Source of the DNA: Setoptus koraiensis | Lineage: Eukaryota; Arthropoda | DNA length: 64,000 nucleotides | Direction: 5' to 3' | Assembly: GCA_048013815.1 (NCBI GenBank) | Contig: CM106585.1 | Location: 20,646,001-20,710,000 of the forward strand | Part shown: positions 24,531 to 33,763 of the stretch, piece after piece | How the letters are laid out: the number at the start of each line of letters is the position of its first letter | How positions within the stretch are numbered: position 1 is the stretch's first letter | Made by a program: the position numbers and the translations under genes | The notes under the pieces: model-generated | What the model saw: the letters and a program-made list of their open reading frames with translations, nothing else | Told to the model about the DNA's origin: nothing | Databases searched by the model: none

Positions 24531-26838
24531 GACGCGCGCGGGGGCGCAATGGGGCCCAGCTTGACGAGGCGATAAATTCGAGAGTGACTTGGCGCTTTTC
24601 ATCTATCTCACTTTGGTGCTCGTCTCACGAGATGATGCAATAGCGCGAGCTATGCGATGCCAAGCGAGATGCCAGCACACACACAGAGAGAGAGAGAGGG
24701 AGTTGGCATTTTTTGTGTGGGACGCGTTGGGGCCCGGCATCGCGGGGCCCCAACGCAAACATTGGCAGCCATGGGGGAGTGCAGCCGTTCGGAATGATGC
24801 ACAAGTTAGGCGGCCTAACAGTTTGCCGGCTCACTGCTGGCCTCGGTGTTTGGTGGCCGGTGGCTAGCGAAAGAGCGAAACAGTTACAAAGCTCACGATA
24901 GGCGCCTGTTAGATGGTCGTGCCGGCATTGTGGGGCCCTCGCTGGGGCCCGTCGAATGCAAACACAATGCAGACAGAATTGATTATGTCGCGACTGGCCG
25001 CCCGTTGGAGTCCCGTTACAGGGCCCCTGTAACAGGGGCCATCTTGTCTTACGGGTGCGTGTGTGTCACTTGTCCGGCTGGCGCTCGTCCCGTGTCGAGT
25101 GTCGGCCGCCGTCGCGCAGCAGACAAATAAGAATAGCAGCATAATAATATAATAATAATCATTGCCGAGGTCACCTGGCTGCGCCTCCCACTGGCCCCAC
25201 TGGCCTCGCTGGCCCCGCTGGCCCCACTGGTCAGTGTGTGTGCTCGTCACAACGCTAGGCGCCAGGTGACATGTCGCCAGAAATGCATTAACATCACACG
25301 TGTACATGAATGGGGGGCCTCGCTGGCGGATCTGACCAGTTGTTTCAGTTGTTTGTTTGTTTGTTTGTTTTTGCAATGTTGTCGCATTTGGGCGACAGCC
25401 AGCAACTGGGCCCAATCGGCTGGCTCGCTCGAGGTGGCGATTCGCTCTTGCCATTGGCCTGGCTGGCCAACGGCGAGCCGAGCAAATGGGGCCGAAACAA
25501 AAGTAATGATAGTGTCGCCCGATTCCAGTCAGGTGTCGCTGTGTGACGAGTCGGCATTGTCCAGACGACTCGGCATTGTCCAGACGACGAGCCCGCAATG
25601 CGCGACAAGCGCGACGCCGCTCCACAGCCAACTAGACGGACTTTATGTGCGCGTGTCGCGCAATAATGGGGCCCCTCGCCCTTGTTTGCCGCGGCCAGCC
25701 GGGCCGGCCTTTCGGAGGCCTCTTGGCGTGCAAGTGCTCCGCAAATACTCGTCCTGAGTGCGCGCGCCAATACCCAGATAAAGGGCCGGCGGTGGCGCGA
25801 ATAGTCGGCGGGCTTTGGGGGACGCTGTCATTGTTGTTTATTTGCAATATCATGTAACGTCTTGTCTGGCATGTCCCTTCACGCCCGCCAACAATGTGTT
25901 TTGTTTCATCTGTGTACTCTGGCCAACACAGCGTTACACTGTGCAAGCCAAACTCCATTGGGGTCCCGCTTGTTATCAATTGGATATTTGCAATTTTACA
26001 CAAGTTGTCTCGCGTCTGTGCCAGTCACGGCACAAGCGAGCGCAGCCAAAAAGCGGAATAGCAATCGGGCGACTTGTCCAAATTGATACCGCCCGCTGGC
26101 CTCAATTGAAATAACTTAAGAGGGCCCCACATACACACAGCCCCAAATACAGTGACTGTATTACAGTTTGTGTGCGGCATGTTAGCGGCACACGAGCAGC
26201 GTAACGAGCACCGGGCCGTTATTATACCGGCCCATACAGCACGCGGCGGCTCGGTGCACGAGCTTTAGAGAAAATATAAAAAATAGGGCGCTCTCTCTCT
26301 ATGCTAAAATAATGCGATCTGCGGCCCTGACTGGCAGCACGGGGCCCGACTGGCAGTGTCTATATGTTAACAGTGCGGGCCCGAAGGCGCCCCCAGGTAT
26401 TGGGGCGCGTGAGTGGGGCGCGGCGCGCTCAAGTGTCCGACGGGCTCGTGGCGCCACTTGTCCCGATCGCGTCCACTCTCCGGCTGGCGGGCCCCGGTGG
26501 CCAATGGGGCCAGCCGAGCGCAATAGGTCGCGCCAGCGTGTGTTGACGTTTGTCTGGCTGCTGTGTTTGCAGTTGCTGTTGGCCGCGAGGGGGCCGAGCG
26601 GGCCCCTTCGAATCATCCATTCATCGCGCTCAAGTGGGTTCCATCAGCGCCGGCAGCGGCGGCGCTCGCGTTCCCGGGAATGCGTTTCGTTTCGTTTCGC
26701 TTCGTTTTCTTTTATTTTGTTTTATTTCATTTTATTTCATTTTATTCACTCGCTTTGTTTATTCTCTGCAGGCTGTCTATTCGCGGCCGACATGAGCGTG
26801 TGGCTGGCGTATAGACGGCGCCTGTCGAGTCACTTTTG

Positions 26839-27072
26839 ATGCCATTCAGCATGTCGACAAACAAAGAGCCAGCCTCCAGGTAATTCTTTCCATTGTGTCG
26901 CAGTGTTCGTGTGTGTGTGTGTGTGCGCGTGCCATTGTCATGTAACTAATGGCGCCGTTTTAGGTTACAACTTTAGGTTAGAAGCCAGCCAGTGCTGCCA
27001 CATGCCGGCCACCTAGCGGCCGTGTCGGCGCAACCGGAACTAGCGAGCCACGACCAGCCACGTCTTAATTGA
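26839..27072 (+). CDS. Candidate two-exon micro-ORF, copy 1 (43 residues)
   Basis: ATG at 26839 opens MPFSMSTNKEPAS and ends at a CAG/GTAATT donor after 26879. A 3' splice site at 26980-26981 would restore the frame and give SQPVLPHAGHLAAVSAQPEL onward to a stop at 27072. The second copy of the duplication (42711-42918) gives a peptide of the same length with identical exon 1, a matching donor, an intron of similar size and a frame-preserving 3-base difference near the end. Copy 1 would have to use the third of three closely spaced AGs to stay in frame, which weakens the case. It could also be the 5' leader of a longer transcript. I recognise no family. Confidence 0.25.
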
Positions 27073-27968
27073 CCACGTGCCGCGCTGCCCATCCGTTTGA
27101 CAGTGACACCTCCGCACACCCGTGCACAACAACAACAACAACAACAATCCCTGTGCTACCTGGGCGCCCATGTCCGGCTACCTGTGCGCTACCCGACCCA
27201 ATGCAAATTGCGTAATGCCAGCCAAACAGCAAACGCCGCTTGGCTGGCCGGCTGACAGACGGGCAAGCTCTCAGCCGGACGACAGGTGAGAGCTGCTGGC
27301 GTGCCGGCATGCACCGTCGCTACACTGAATCGAGCATCAATTTGGCAGTTTGGCAATTTTGCGTCGTCATTGGCTGGTCTGGTGGGCGCTATAATTATCA
27401 TGAGCTCTAATTGCTTTATTATTATGATGAGCTCGCCCCTGTGAGGCCCCTGTGAGGCCCTTATGATGGGCATAAGGGCGGGGGTGTCACACAGGCGCCC
27501 GCTCGCATTAAATGCACCCGTCGTGCGTGAGTCATTTTTAACGGATATAAATTTTGACAACTTGTATATATAGATCGATAGAGGCGGTGCTGTAATGTGC
27601 CCGTAATGTGGCTGCCGCCGCCAACGTGCCACGCAAATTGTATGATGCAATCATTGTGCAACAATGGCCTCACTTGCCTCACTGGTCAGCCCGTCACTGG
27701 TCAGCCCGTCACTGACAGGCCATCACTGATGGGCTGATACAATCAACCGTCAGTCAGCTAGCAGTGGCGCCACATCATGTATTGCGTCATGTGTGTTTTG
27801 CATAATGTTATTATACGGTTACATAATGTGACCGTCGATTGGGCCATAGAAGCAACAAACTGTCGCTTGTCGCCTAATAAAGGTGCGCTAATTAACAGTG
27901 TGCCAATAGCAGCCACTAGTAACCAGTAGTGAAATGTGAGCAATGTTGTCGTCTTGCCAGCGAACGAC

Positions 27969-28005
27969 TGGCTGGCCGGCTGGCTGGCTGGCTGGCTGGC
28001 TGGCA
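27969..28005. repeat. (GGCT)n microsatellite
   Basis: GGCT repeats, about eight units, expanded in copy 1; the matching place in copy 2 (about 43383) has only one or two units. Confidence 0.9.
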
Positions 28006-28130
28006 ATTGTAACTTTGAATTTTGTTGGATAGACGAGCAAAAAACGACTGCCCAGGCACAGCTCGAGGGCACGTTTTACATGAGCTAGTGAGCTTGTGAG
28101 TAGTGAGATTTTATTTTATATAATTAGTTG

Positions 28131-28171
28131 CTTGTTATTTTACTGGCTTGCCGAGCCAGTAAAATAACAAG
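28131..28171. repeat. Perfect 18-base inverted repeat with 5-base loop
   Basis: Left arm CTTGTTATTTTACTGGCT (28131-28148), loop TGCCG, right arm the exact reverse complement (28154-28171). It sits in a part of copy 1 with no counterpart in copy 2. Confidence 0.95.
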
Positions 28172-28336
28172 GTAAGAAAGTTCCAGTGAATCACTTCATT
28201 TACCACGTTGCTGCATGTATGATGCCGACTGGTTGGCTGGCTGGCCGGTGTCTCTAATTAGCGTGCCATCGGTATTATTAGTAATGCAAACTTACTCTTG
28301 GGCCTAGATGTGCTGTGCATACAGCCAACTAATAGG

Positions 28337-28438
28337 GCCACCTAACCAGAATACAGCCACCTAACTAGAATACAGCCACCTAACTAGAATAGAGCCACCT
28401 AACTAGAATAAAGCCACCAAACTAGGCCACCTAACTAG
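28337..28438. repeat. CCACCTAACTAGAATACAG array
   Basis: About five copies of a 19-20 base unit, with A/G variation at the last bases (ACAG, AGAG, AAAG). Confidence 0.9.
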
Positions 28439-28730
28439 AGGAACGGCACAGCACACGGATGCATTTGGGCCCAAAGGGGCCCAACATTGAACTGGAATGG
28501 GGCCCAATTGATTGGGCTTGCCGCATGGCTGGATGTTGGGCCAATCAACTGCACGTGCTGCGCTGTTGCACGTGATGTGAGCTGCAGCGCTGCTCGAGCC
28601 GGTGGAGGTGTGAGATTGATGGGGCCAACAAGCGGCAACAATTATACGATCATGATCAGCCGATATCACGGCATCGCATGATATGATCTGTCGTTGTTAT
28701 AATCGCGAACTTGTTTGCCGCTTCGCTCGT

Positions 28731-28798
28731 CAGTAGTGGCCAGTGGTGGCCAGTGGTGGCCAGTGGTGGCCGGTGGTGGCCAGTGGTGGCCGGTGGTG
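28731..28798. repeat. 10-base CAGTGGTGGC array
   Basis: Seven tandem copies of CAGTGGTGGC or CGGTGGTGGC. Confidence 0.95.
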
Positions 28799-29115
28799 AT
28801 GCCATCGTCGGATGAAATGGCCAGTCAGCCGGCCGGCCAACATCAGCTAAAGCCAGTCGTGTTATAAACACGTGCTACGTGTTAACATAAAAACAAGTTA
28901 CTTGGTCAATCATCATTTACTCTTGTCCGACGCTGACACCCGCTATCACGAGCCATCTATATCCATATCGAGAGCACGGGCCAGATTGAGCGAACGGGCC
29001 CCATTGAGAGAGCGGGCCCATCGAGGGCAGATCGAGATTGAATGACAACAAGATAGCGACATGACAAGCCGATCGACGCTCATCTGACGTCGGGGTGTCA
29101 TGTGGGCATTGTTGC

Positions 29116-29149
29116 AGGCTGGCAGGCTGGCTGGCTGGCTGGCTGGCTA
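29116..29149. repeat. (GGCT)n microsatellite
   Basis: GGCAGGCTGGCT grading into five or more GGCT units, in the copy-1-specific part of the duplication. Confidence 0.85.
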
Positions 29150-29417
29150 CTCGGCAAACACGTTCATTCAAACGAGACCAACGACGTTTATTTAGCCACC
29201 CGACGGGACCCGACGGGGCTAGCGCCTTTACGACGGGGCGCTATTTAGACAGCTGGCACTGGTGGGAGTAGGCACTTTATTTCGACACAATGACTCCGGC
29301 GCGATATCTCTTGCTGCTTGCGCTTGTATCATTGCTATGACGCCAACGACAACAACTCAATCCGCGCTCGCAATCAATTTCGCCTGCTTCCATTCGATCC
29401 TATCCGATCTGATCCGG

Positions 29418-29535
29418 TCGCAAGGAATCGCAAGGAATCGCAAGAAATCGCTGGCGAGGAATCGCTGGCAACAATCGGATCGCAACAATCGGATCGCGCC
29501 AATCCCATCGCAACAATCCAATCGCTACAATCCTA
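29418..29535. repeat. ATCGCAACAATCGG / GCAAGGAATC array
   Basis: Tandem GCAAGGAATC units at the left, then 14-15 base units of ATCGCAACAATCGG. Confidence 0.8.
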
Positions 29536-29997
29536 TCAGAGTTGTGCTCACTAGCAGCGCCCATCAAGCCAGCAAGAGGCCCATGCAAACTAATGGATAT
29601 TCCCAGACCCGGTAGCTACCAACGGGAACGTCTTGCCAAACAGCTGTTAGTAGCTGTGCCAAGTTGCACAACAATCGACGCTGCAGCAACGCGTGTCATT
29701 TGCACGTGTTGGTCAGTCGAGTGGCAAGGCCAACAAGGGACGTATGATTGAACTATTTGTTTGTTTGTCATTGCTCTTCTGTTGCCCATCACAGGCCGTC
29801 GTGGCAACTCTCTCGAGCTCCACTAAACTCTCCTAGGCTCGCCATTGTCATGCCCGAAGCTCACTTGCAAGCTTGCCAGCCGGCCAGCCGGCCAGCCAAT
29901 TGCTCAGGCCCGTGAGCAGTGGCCGCTAGGGCTATCTGTATTGTTAATATAGTATTATTAATATTGTTATACCTCTCCTCTTGCGCCAGCAAAAGCT

Positions 29998-30060
29998 GCC
30001 AACAACAACAGCAACAACAACAACAACAACAACAACAACGGCACCAACAGCAACAGTGGC
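29998..30060. repeat. CAA trinucleotide run
   Basis: CAA/CAG repeat reading as polyQ in one plus-strand frame (within 29919-30326). No domain or splice context supports a gene there. Confidence 0.85.
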
Positions 30061-30811
30061 AATCTTATATGTTGTTATTGCTGTCAGGCCAACAAACTGA
30101 CGATTGCCCTATATTGATAACTGCCCTTCATAACTGCAGAACTGCACCGGTCAAACCAGTCGAGCCAGTTTGGGCCCCATCGAGACGCTTGTCGAGCGCA
30201 CGCTGTTGTCGCACGGTTTGTGACATCACGCTGAACTCAACTCACTGTTGCCGCCACCAATCGAGACGGCACAACGACAAAAAAGAAGTGAACAAACAAT
30301 TATTTCTCCAGTCTGGCCCAATATAAATTTATATGCAACTAGCTGGTGCTGGCCATCGCAACATATATCTGGCCAGTCTCTAGTGGCCAATCAATTGTTG
30401 GTCTGTGTGCTAAAAGAATCATTCAGACATTCAATTAAAGTGGCCTCAGTGTGCGACGTGATTGCTTTTTGATTCCATGTCGCTAGCTCTGGCACCACAA
30501 TTTGTCAGAGTGCTGGCAGCGTGTTGTTCAGAGCCTCAGTTCAGAAACTATTTAAAATACACAGCTGGTAGTTATTATATACAGTTATAGTTGTATATTG
30601 TGGCAAGTGTCTCTGGGTAACTCTTTGAGTCTTGCCATATAACATTGCGTCACGGGTAACGGGTGACGTGTGTCGCACCTATCGAGCGCCATCAATCATC
30701 TTGTTGTTGGTATATGCTTCTAACTGATAAGCTGCTCACCTTTTCTAATTATTCCTTTTGCTTGTTCACTTCAATTGTGTTCCGTTTGAGCTCGTTCGAT
30801 TTGAGGATAAT

Positions 30812-31138
30812 TCAAGTGAAACTGCGATAGCATTGATCGCAATCGTAACGCTGATGACGATGATTTCTCATACACGTTCCGTTATTGATCGCAGGCTCGC
30901 TGTTTATTGCTGTAATGTATTTGGCTGAGATATGTTGGCTGTTGCGATATACCGATATTTGGTCGCTATATATGTGTGGCTGCAACAGCTTTTTCTGCTT
31001 CGATGACCCCTGCTGAATCCTCAATAAATCTATCGGTGCCGCTCCGTTTCTATTGTCAGAGTGCTGTTGGCCACTTTGATCTACACCTGACCCACTGACC
31101 ACACAAACTGAACCTTTGAGCCTCGATTTCTGCTGCAG
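30812..31138 (-). CDS. Candidate exon, copy 1, with a C2H2-like half finger
   Basis: An open minus-strand frame of about 108 codons. No in-frame ATG begins it, so it would be an internal or last exon. It contains GSVCVVSGSGVDQSGQQHSD and ends RYDCDQCYRSFT followed by a stop. YDCDQCYRSF has the C-x2-C-x3-F layout of the first half of a C2H2 zinc finger, but no His pair follows. The copy at 43800-44126 is identical over this span apart from one Ser-to-Ala change. A possible upstream exon on the same strand ends TLDEIFTDKLV at a GTAAGT donor (about 31158). Plus-strand frames here are not conserved: the same base change puts a stop in one of them. Confidence 0.3.
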   Translation of the reverse strand: MQQKSRLKGSVCVVSGSGVDQSGQQHSDNRNGAAPIDLLRIQQGSSKQKKLLQPHIYSDQISVYRNSQHISAKYITAINSEPAINNGTCMRNHRHQRYDCDQCYRSFT

Positions 31139-31344
31139 CTCTCTCTACTTACAACTAGCTTGTCGGTGAAGATTTCGTCGAGAGTTCCAGTGAGACTTTT
31201 AAACACTTCTTATTCTTATTGTTTGATGCTTGCTTGCTTGCTTCTCGGTGCTACTCTTACAAACAACTATATCTGGCGGAAATGCTATAGCAAGTATCGC
31301 AACTCAACTACCGTCGATCCAATACGTAGGTTGTAAAAACTAAA

Positions 31345-31812
31345 ATGAGCCAAGTAAGTTAGTGGCCAGCAAAGCGAACACGCCAACTTACACAAGTGAG
31401 TAGATGGGCGCCGATGCGCACTGGTACGCAATGGGGCCCCAATATTTGTCTGCCGCGCCATCTGGGTGGCTGGTTGGAGTCGCTATATCAACCGAACAAA
31501 CAATAAATGATGGCAAGTCGGCAAGAGTCTCTAATTGACCATCGGCCATTGACAATCAGCTCGAACTTGTCTGGGCGAACTGAGTGCCAACCACAAGACA
31601 AAATTTGACGAAATCGTCCCAGAGACTACAAATGGCTGCAATTGACAGGTTTCACCGGTCAAAAACCCGAGAAATTCTACAATATGCCATGAATTACTTG
31701 ATAACGATAATAAGCAGTCGATAATTCCATATTGTTTCTTTAGGATGGTCAACAGAGCTTGCTGATTTCCAACGACTTTTTGTCACAATCTTCTAACGTC
31801 ACTAAGCAATGA
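31345..31812 (+). CDS. Candidate two-exon micro-ORF, copy 1 (25 residues)
   Basis: ATG AGC CAA meets a GTAAGT donor (exon 31345-31353). After 390 bases a TTGTTTCTTTAG acceptor opens DGQQSLLISNDFLSQSSNVT and stops at 31812. The second copy (44333-44790) keeps both splice sites and the frame. It is too short to assign. It may be an upstream leader of a longer transcript. Confidence 0.2.
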
Positions 31813-31913
31813 GTTGTGGACAGCTCAAATACGTTCATCCTATAATAACCTATCGCCAAAAATCCAAATGGACCTCATAATGGACCACAATCAATAAATA
31901 ATCTCAATGATTA

Positions 31914-32123
31914 ATGGAGAATACCATTAGCAATTTGCTACACAATCATCAAACCGCATCTCAAACATTATATTGCAGCTCGATTGAAAGGAGAGAAAGT
32001 CGTCTGACGGTTGAATCAAACTGTGAGTATGTTCTGGAAATGGAATTATTAAATCAAAAAATAATGATCCACTGTTGCATTAATGGACCCGTGAGTCAGG
32101 TAAAGAAAGAGGGCAAACTCTGA
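31914..32123 (+). CDS. Small unassigned ORF crossing the right edge of the duplication
   Basis: ATG at 31914 opens a 69-codon frame: MENTISNLLHNHQ, then SIERRESRLTVESNCEYVLE and MIHCCINGPVSQ. A good donor (CAG/GTAAAG) sits at 32099, so it could be a first exon. The first 13 codons belong to the duplicated segment (copy 2 has MENTISNLLRNH and then diverges); the rest is unique to this site. No family recognised. Confidence 0.25.
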   Translation: MENTISNLLHNHQTASQTLYCSSIERRESRLTVESNCEYVLEMELLNQKIMIHCCINGPVSQVKKEGKL

Positions 32124-33763
32124 TATCTGAACTTGATATTACTATTTCAAACTATGCTACTAATGATAGTAATAGTACTAATTTTATGATGTAACTGTAA
32201 ATAGTGTTAATAGATCTAGATAGTTAGAAGGAAAACGAATCAAATATGAGCTGTCTGTGTAAGCTGTAAGTGAGACACGAAATGTTCTAGTTGCATTTTT
32301 TGTTTATGCATTTATTTTGTTTGTATATCTAAACACAATATGCTCTATCAAACCATTGACTAATGTGGAGTCCGACAATGTCCAGTTATAATGATTTTTA
32401 ACATCTCCATGGGGGCTCTATTTGAAAATAATGGAATATTTTTGTTGGGAATATTTGCGAAATAGATGACAAAGATTAGTTGTGTGAAATGAGCAATAGC
32501 AGTCAATGGCAGTTGATAGCAGAAAGTAGAATTAGAGCAAGTTAAGATGCTAATAATTGCAAGCATAACAGTTACGTTATAAAACTAATTGAATCGTACT
32601 CATCATGCATATATAACATTATTAATAATTATATTACGTATATCTATATAATATATGAATATAATATTATACAAATAAGAAGCGAGGCCTACTTTTGCAA
32701 AATCTTCTATGCCTAGACCAGTCGCTAATGCGACACTTCAAACTACAGTAGTAGGATTGATAGCATATATTGCATTTGATATTGGCTAAACGTCCGCACT
32801 CAGCTGAACAATATAGCGATGGCAAAACTGCAAAGTGGTAATTGTGATAGAAATGATACGATTGTTGTGTTGTGCTCGATGGATAACGGCGTGTATGCAA
32901 TTGGGCGCAGATAAAACGGTGGTGATGGTGATGTGATTGTTGTGGTGATTGGTGCGATGATGTTTTGGGTTTCGGTTATTTTGGAGTTTCGGAGTTTCGG
33001 TTATTTTGGAGTCGAATTGGAGTTGGTTTTGGTCGTGTTGACAAGTCGGGCGAGTAAGATGAGCGAAAGGGACGAGAGATAAGAGAGAATGGGGAGCCTC
33101 GTTAGCCACTAGTCCAAAGCCTAATTACTGAGTAACAACACTTGCCTATCATTACAATAATGAACACATGACACGAATAATTGCTGTCTATATCTACTGA
33201 CGTCTGTTTTGTAATCATCTAGACCAATTGTTGTTGACATTGATGCTTGAACCAGCGAAAACAATCTGTTTTTAACATATGCCAAACATATTGTTTCATT
33301 CTCATTCATATTATAACTCGACAATACCTGTAGTATTAATGACCATAACAAGTATATATGACTTAAACTACTTACTAATCTTCGTTCTATCACTAGTCAT
33401 GTCATTTTGGGGCGATCTGAATGATGCGTTGACATTGGAACGAGCTCTATAGTCGTTTGTGGAATGAAATGATGCATCTAATTATATCGTGCACGGTTTG
33501 TCGGATTACAAGCAACGACAATATATGTATAATTGCATATGTTGAGGTGAGGATCAATCATTGATATCATCGAAAGATGTTGTGAGAAGCAGAGAAAGGA
33601 TAAGGATAGAAGAAGGGAGAATATGGTTATTATGTGTGCTTTTGTGTCAGATTGAATGAACTAACGCTGCGTTTAACCTGTGTGTCACTCCTAACACCAA
33701 GACTAGCACCCCGAATAATAAACTAGCGAGTTAGCGAATAATTAAACTAGAGCAATTGTGATA
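31952..33763. other. Intergenic and unresolved gene sequence around the MYND exon
   Basis: AT-rich, unlike the tract to the left. Apart from the small ORF at 31914 and the MYND exon, one minus-strand stretch (about 33140-33345) reads NENETICLAYVKNRLFSLVQ and onward to HYCND, flanked by a possible acceptor (CTACAG at about 33333) and a GCAAGT-type donor. It may be an upstream exon of the MYND gene, but the phases I tried do not connect. 32580-32690 is a very AT-rich probable 3' UTR. Confidence 0.45.
32667..32822 (-). CDS. MYND-type zinc-finger exon, C-terminal
   Basis: The minus-strand frame reads YCSAECGRLANIKCNICYQS, then YYCSLKCRISDWSRHRRFCK, and stops ten residues later. This matches the MYND layout of paired Cys, C-x2-C, YC-x3-C, DW-x2-H-x3-C, except that the first pair is C-x3-C. 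MYND fingers bind proline-rich partner peptides and occur at the C-terminus of ZMYND10 and DEAF1 and the N-terminus of some Tudor proteins. Acceptors at TTTGCAG or TTGTTCAG just upstream could begin the exon. I could not link other exons, so the parent protein is unknown. The run of AT-rich sequence right after the stop suggests a real 3' end. Confidence 0.5.
   Translation of the reverse strand, partial: PSLYCSAECGRLANIKCNICYQSYYCSLKCRISDWSRHRRFCKSRPRFLFV

Larger units (their letters stand above)
20441..31951 (+). repeat. Segmental duplication, long copy (copy 1)
   Basis: An 11.5 kb segment that matches 40481-44932 in the same orientation. Matching blocks read by eye (copy 1 / copy 2): 20441-20970 / 40481-41020; 21244-22796 / 41021-42473; 26628-27260 / 42474-43100; about 27700-28039 / 43110-43429; and 30451-31951 / 43441-44932. 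The parts of copy 1 between the blocks (about 22797-26627, 27261-27700 and 28040-30450) have no partner in copy 2. Similarity is near 95 percent in many stretches and almost complete at 30680-31165. No terminal inverted repeats, transposase or reverse transcriptase were seen, so I call it a segmental duplication, not a transposon. Copy 1 looks like the fuller state because its extra parts share the composition of the surrounding tract. Confidence 0.9.

Noticed and set aside
24200-24643. Asn/Ser-rich plus-strand frame resembling inserts of the real genes
   Set aside because: It is the CAA/AAC repeat read in one frame; no folded domain or splice context accompanies it.
29919-30326. Hydrophobic stretch plus polyQ frame
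   Set aside because: No in-frame ATG at a plausible place and no homology; the Gln run comes from the CAA repeat.
20441-31951. Reading the duplicated segment as a large transposable element
   Set aside because: No terminal inverted repeats, LTRs, target-site duplication, transposase, reverse transcriptase or helicase motif seen at or between the ends, and only two copies in the window.
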